A stretch of 55,871 nt of DNA, from positions 1-55,871 of the forward strand of contig JAKQTP010000108.1 in the NCBI GenBank assembly GCA_029563035.1, written 5' to 3'. Positions 53,715 to 55,871 of this stretch are shown one piece after another; positions within the stretch are counted from its first letter, which is position 1; every line of letters starts with the position of its first letter. This DNA is from an archaeon. Lineage in GTDB: Archaea; Iainarchaeota; Iainarchaeia; CSSED10-239. The notes below the pieces were generated by a model. That model saw nothing but the letters and a program-made list of their open reading frames with translations, did not search any database and had not been told where the DNA came from. The position numbers were made by a program, and so were the translations under genes.

Positions 53715-54374
53715 GTGGAATATAAAGAAAATACTTTTTTAGAATTTGTATCTAATAATTCTATGACATTTAGCAGAGAAGCAAAAGATGCAATATATTA
53801 TTATAGAGAAGATATAGATTCTCAGAAATTTAAGAAAAAAATATACAACTTAGAAAGAGATATTGAATCTGCTTTATGGAAAATAAAAGATAGAGACAAT
53901 GAATTAATAAGGCTTAATGAAAAATTAAGTAAGATAGAAGAAAAATATAAAGAGGAGTCAACTTTTCCTGGAACTGTTGAATGGTTAAGACAATTTTTTC
54001 AAGATGTTGTTTACTCTTTTAAAAGTGACTATGGTGTAGAATATAAAAATAAAAAATATAATAGAATAGAAGTATACGCTGTAAATAATGTTCTATATGC
54101 TATAAATGGAAAAAATAATAAAAGAAGATTGGCTATTTTGCTATTTAATACTAAAGAAGAAATAACTATGACAGAGTCTAAATATAGAGAGGGTATTGGA
54201 GAAAATATCTACGAATTTTTAGGCAGTGAATTAAGTAAAGCATCTTATGAAATTCTTTCTATATTAGAAAAAGAAGCACAATACTTATTACAAAATAAAT
54301 TTATTGAAAGTGATGATAACAAAGAATTTGTTTTGTCTTTAGTAGGTAAAATAAAAGCAATGCTTAAAAAATAA
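53715..54374 (+). CDS. Coiled-coil protein, unknown
   Basis: This 219-residue protein uses a GTG start six bases after GGAGG. Residues about 40-80 form a coiled coil (RDIESALWKIKDRDNELIRL), followed by a mixed domain with YNRIEVYAVNNVLYAINGKN. Largest of the last run of early genes. No family recognised. Confidence 0.55.
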   Translation: MEYKENTFLEFVSNNSMTFSREAKDAIYYYREDIDSQKFKKKIYNLERDIESALWKIKDRDNELIRLNEKLSKIEEKYKEESTFPGTVEWLRQFFQDVVYSFKSDYGVEYKNKKYNRIEVYAVNNVLYAINGKNNKRRLAILLFNTKEEITMTESKYREGIGENIYEFLGSELSKASYEILSILEKEAQYLLQNKFIESDDNKEFVLSLVGKIKAMLKK

Positions 54375-54387
54375 GGAGGTAGTAAGT

Positions 54388-54777
54388 ATGAAAGCAAAGT
54401 ATATTCAAATTCTATTTGTTATTTCTTTGTGTTCTATTATGCTAATAGTAGAAGTATTGAAATCTGAGCCAAATTTTTTCTTTTTATCTTCTTATACTTT
54501 TTTTATTATTATTAATATGATAGTAGGAATAGTATTTAGAAAAAGAGAAATGAAAGTAACATCTAAAATGAGATTTGTTTGGACAATAGATTCAATGATG
54601 GGATTTCTTGAATTACAGGAAAATTCTTTTTTCGGATGGCAAACTGTAAGTAAAAGTGACTATCACATCGCTTGTAAATTAGATGAATCTATGAAAAAAA
54701 TTAAAGAAGAAATTTTACTACAAAAATACAAAAGAAGTAAAGAAAAACCAAAAATCACTTATAAGGAGATAGTATGA
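54388..54777 (+). CDS. Membrane protein, unknown
   Basis: This 129-residue protein has two hydrophobic helices near the N-terminus (IQILFVISLCSIMLIVEVL and FFLSSYTFFIIINMIVGIVF), then a soluble charged domain. ATG after AAGGAGG. Possibly an early inner-membrane protein; role unknown. Confidence 0.55.
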   Translation: MKAKYIQILFVISLCSIMLIVEVLKSEPNFFFLSSYTFFIIINMIVGIVFRKREMKVTSKMRFVWTIDSMMGFLELQENSFFGWQTVSKSDYHIACKLDESMKKIKEEILLQKYKRSKEKPKITYKEIV

Positions 54778-55067
54778 GAATAATGAGCAATGTAGCTGTA
54801 TATGATAAAAATGAAATATATAATAGTCATAAAGAAAAGCTAGGAAGATATTTTATTTATTGTTCTGGAAAAGACTTTGAAATAATAGACTCTACAAAAG
54901 TATACAATGCACATTTTGTAATATTAGCAAAAGTCTTTTCTTTTGAAGTAGCGTTAACAATTTGCAAACTTTTACTAAAGAATTATGAAGAATCACAAAT
55001 AAAAGTATCTAATCTATATGACTACTCAGAAAAAAGAATTGACATTAATAAAAAATATGGAGATTGA
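54774..55067 (+). CDS. Hypothetical protein
   Basis: This encodes 97 residues with the ATG overlapping the preceding stop by four bases, after AAGGAG. The sequence (FIYCSGKDFEIIDSTKVYNA, then FEVALTICKLLLKNYEE) suggests a small alpha/beta fold. Unknown function. Confidence 0.5.
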   Translation: MRIMSNVAVYDKNEIYNSHKEKLGRYFIYCSGKDFEIIDSTKVYNAHFVILAKVFSFEVALTICKLLLKNYEESQIKVSNLYDYSEKRIDINKKYGD

Positions 55068-55068
55068 C

Positions 55069-55332
55069 ATGATAATAAAAGTAAGAAAAAGAAAACAAAC
55101 TATTCATCCATTTTATAGATTAAGAAATATTTATACAAAATATGCTTTCAATAAATATTGCTTTCCAATAACAAGAATAGTAAAAAAATTTTTTATTTAT
55201 ACGTATCTAAAAGACAAAAAAGTATTTTTTCAAAAAGTTAGAATTAGACAAGAACTTAAAGCTATTTTTATTAATAATGGGTACAAGACTTATTTTAGTT
55301 ATGAATTTAAAGACATTGAAATAGTTGACTAG
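55069..55332 (+). CDS. Small basic protein, unknown
   Basis: This encodes 87 residues, very basic (IIKVRKRKQTIHPFYRLRN), and could bind nucleic acid. The ATG at 55069 follows GGAG and lies one base after the previous stop; a longer frame from 55018 overlaps that gene. No family recognised. Confidence 0.5.
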   Translation: MIIKVRKRKQTIHPFYRLRNIYTKYAFNKYCFPITRIVKKFFIYTYLKDKKVFFQKVRIRQELKAIFINNGYKTYFSYEFKDIEIVD

Positions 55333-55391
55333 TTATGAGCTATTATGAAGAAATAAATAAATTAGATAAATTAATAGAGGAGGTGGAAAAA

Positions 55392-55526
55392 ATGGATGAA
55401 AATACTGTTGTGTTGACGAAAGAAGTTTTTGATTTGCTTATGAAAGCAGTCAATCATGCTTTGCAAAATGGATTTGCTTATTCTCAGGAAGAGAATGACA
55501 AAGTCAATGAAGGAATTCCTCACTGA
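55392..55526 (+). CDS. Small protein, unknown
   Basis: This encodes 44 residues starting MDENTVVLTK. The ATG at 55392 was preferred because AGAGGAGG lies at -14 to -7; an in-frame ATG at 55335 without an SD would add an acidic helix of 19 residues. Sequence (EVFDLLMKAVNHALQNG) is helical. Confidence 0.45.
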   Translation: MDENTVVLTKEVFDLLMKAVNHALQNGFAYSQEENDKVNEGIPH

Positions 55527-55533
55527 AATCTAT

Positions 55534-55556
55534 GAGGGCTTAATTGCCCTCTTTTT
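55534..55556 (+). terminator. Intrinsic terminator
   Basis: GAGGGC (55534-55539), TTAATT, GCCCTC (55546-55551), then TTTTTATTT. Ends the run of small early genes before the lipoprotein promoter. Confidence 0.87.
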
Positions 55557-55560
55557 ATTT

Positions 55561-55590
55561 GACAATATTAAAGTTTTTCAACAATAATAA
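55561..55590 (+). promoter_or_regulatory. CAATAAT-class promoter of lipoprotein gene
   Basis: TTGACA (GACA at 55561-55564), 16 bases, ACAATAAT (55581-55588). The lipoprotein ATG is at 55614. Confidence 0.7.
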
Positions 55591-55613
55591 ATATAAACAT
55601 AGAGGAGGTACTT

Positions 55614-55871
55614 ATGAAAGTATTCATTGTAATTTTAGCAGCATTTTGGTTATTTAGTTGTTCAATAACAGAACCAGAAAAAGATTTTCCAGGGCCGTAT
55701 GATTTTAGAATTGAATCAATAGAAAAAATTGATGACTCAACATCTAAAGTTAAATTAGTTTGGAACTTTATTCCTACAGCAGAAAAGTATACAATTCAAT
55801 GGAAAAGAAATTCAACTACTTTAGAGTATGAAGAAATATTTATTTATTCTATTGAAAATACTTATGAAATA
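55614..55871 (+). CDS. Phage lipoprotein with fibronectin-like domain, 5' part
   Basis: Starts with the signal MKVFIVILAAFWLFSC: a short basic N-terminus, a hydrophobic core and a lipobox LFSC with Cys16 as the likely lipidated residue. The mature chain continues SITEPEKDFPGPYDF into a beta-sandwich domain. The gene has its own CAATAAT-class promoter and an AGAGGAGG SD, and it continues at base 142 across the circular join to the stop at 237. Total length is 117 residues. Confidence 0.8.
   Translation, partial: MKVFIVILAAFWLFSCSITEPEKDFPGPYDFRIESIEKIDDSTSKVKLVWNFIPTAEKYTIQWKRNSTTLEYEEIFIYSIENTYEI
55731..55871. repeat. Terminal redundancy of the contig, right copy
   Basis: Identical to bases 1-141. 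It shows that the sequence is circular or circularly permuted at the assembly level. Confidence 0.9.

Noticed and set aside
1..55871. Lysogeny module
   Set aside because: I looked for an integrase, excisionase, CI-like repressor or partition genes and saw none.

Overview
This window is a complete, strongly AT-rich double-stranded DNA phage genome. It has a tailed-phage virion with an HK97-type head and a long tail built around a 685-residue tape measure, so siphovirus-like. The first 141 bases (1-141) recur exactly as the last 141 (55731-55871), so the contig closes into a circle of about 55,730 bp, and one lipoprotein gene runs across the join. I see no integrase, excisionase or CI-type repressor, so a virulent lifestyle is likely. 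Starts mostly have clear Shine-Dalgarno (SD) sequences and the early promoters have a host-like TATAAT box. The host is therefore a low-GC bacterium with ordinary initiation signals; I cannot name it.

The layout is two opposed transcription blocks. From a divergent intergenic region (44966-45135) the plus-strand block runs rightward over the contig end and on to 22781. It holds small early genes (45136-55871 and 1-1139), an RNA gene cluster (47424-47862), a repeat-rich 600-bp non-coding region (1140-1737), a sugar-modification operon (1738-5754), small genes with a C5 DNA methyltransferase and an exonuclease (5787-9567), nucleotide metabolism (9620-13008) and replication/recombination (13020-22781). 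The minus-strand block runs from a basic protein and ThyX (44965-43700) through terminase, portal, protease, capsid, tail, fibre and lysis genes to 22895. The blocks converge on a bidirectional terminator at 22846-22879.

The most striking system is a probable DNA hypermodification pathway. A ThyA-family enzyme (12166-13008) carries Asp185 where thymidylate synthase has its dUMP-selecting Asn, the hallmark of dCMP hydroxymethylases, and sits beside a dCMP deaminase, a P-loop kinase and a dUTPase. A glycosyltransferase resembling T4 DNA beta-glucosyltransferase (1738-2988) is followed by a CMP-nonulosonate synthetase-like protein, an inositol-monophosphatase-family phosphatase, and a fusion of a sialyltransferase-like domain to a sialic acid (NeuB) synthase. 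Together they suggest hydroxymethylcytosine carrying a sugar that may be capped with a sialic-acid-like nonulosonic acid. That final product is inference.

Expression control also looks unusual. Five early promoters share TGTACA-N16-TATAAT, a 5' leader hairpin whose stem sequence varies while pairing is kept, and an AAAGGCGG SD. Thirteen further promoters share GACA-N16-(G/A)CAATAAT and may be read by the phage's own sigma factor (18066-18608). The RNA cluster at 47424-47862 holds a tRNA-Glu, a tRNA-like structured element and two hairpins whose identical loops are complementary to that AAAGGCGG SD, which suggests a phage small RNA acting on the early messages. Other points of interest are a -1 frameshift in the tail chaperone gene, four acidic early paralogues, a lone GroES, two histone-H1-like proteins, a cysteine-knot-like virion protein and a glycosyltransferase inserted between portal and terminase.
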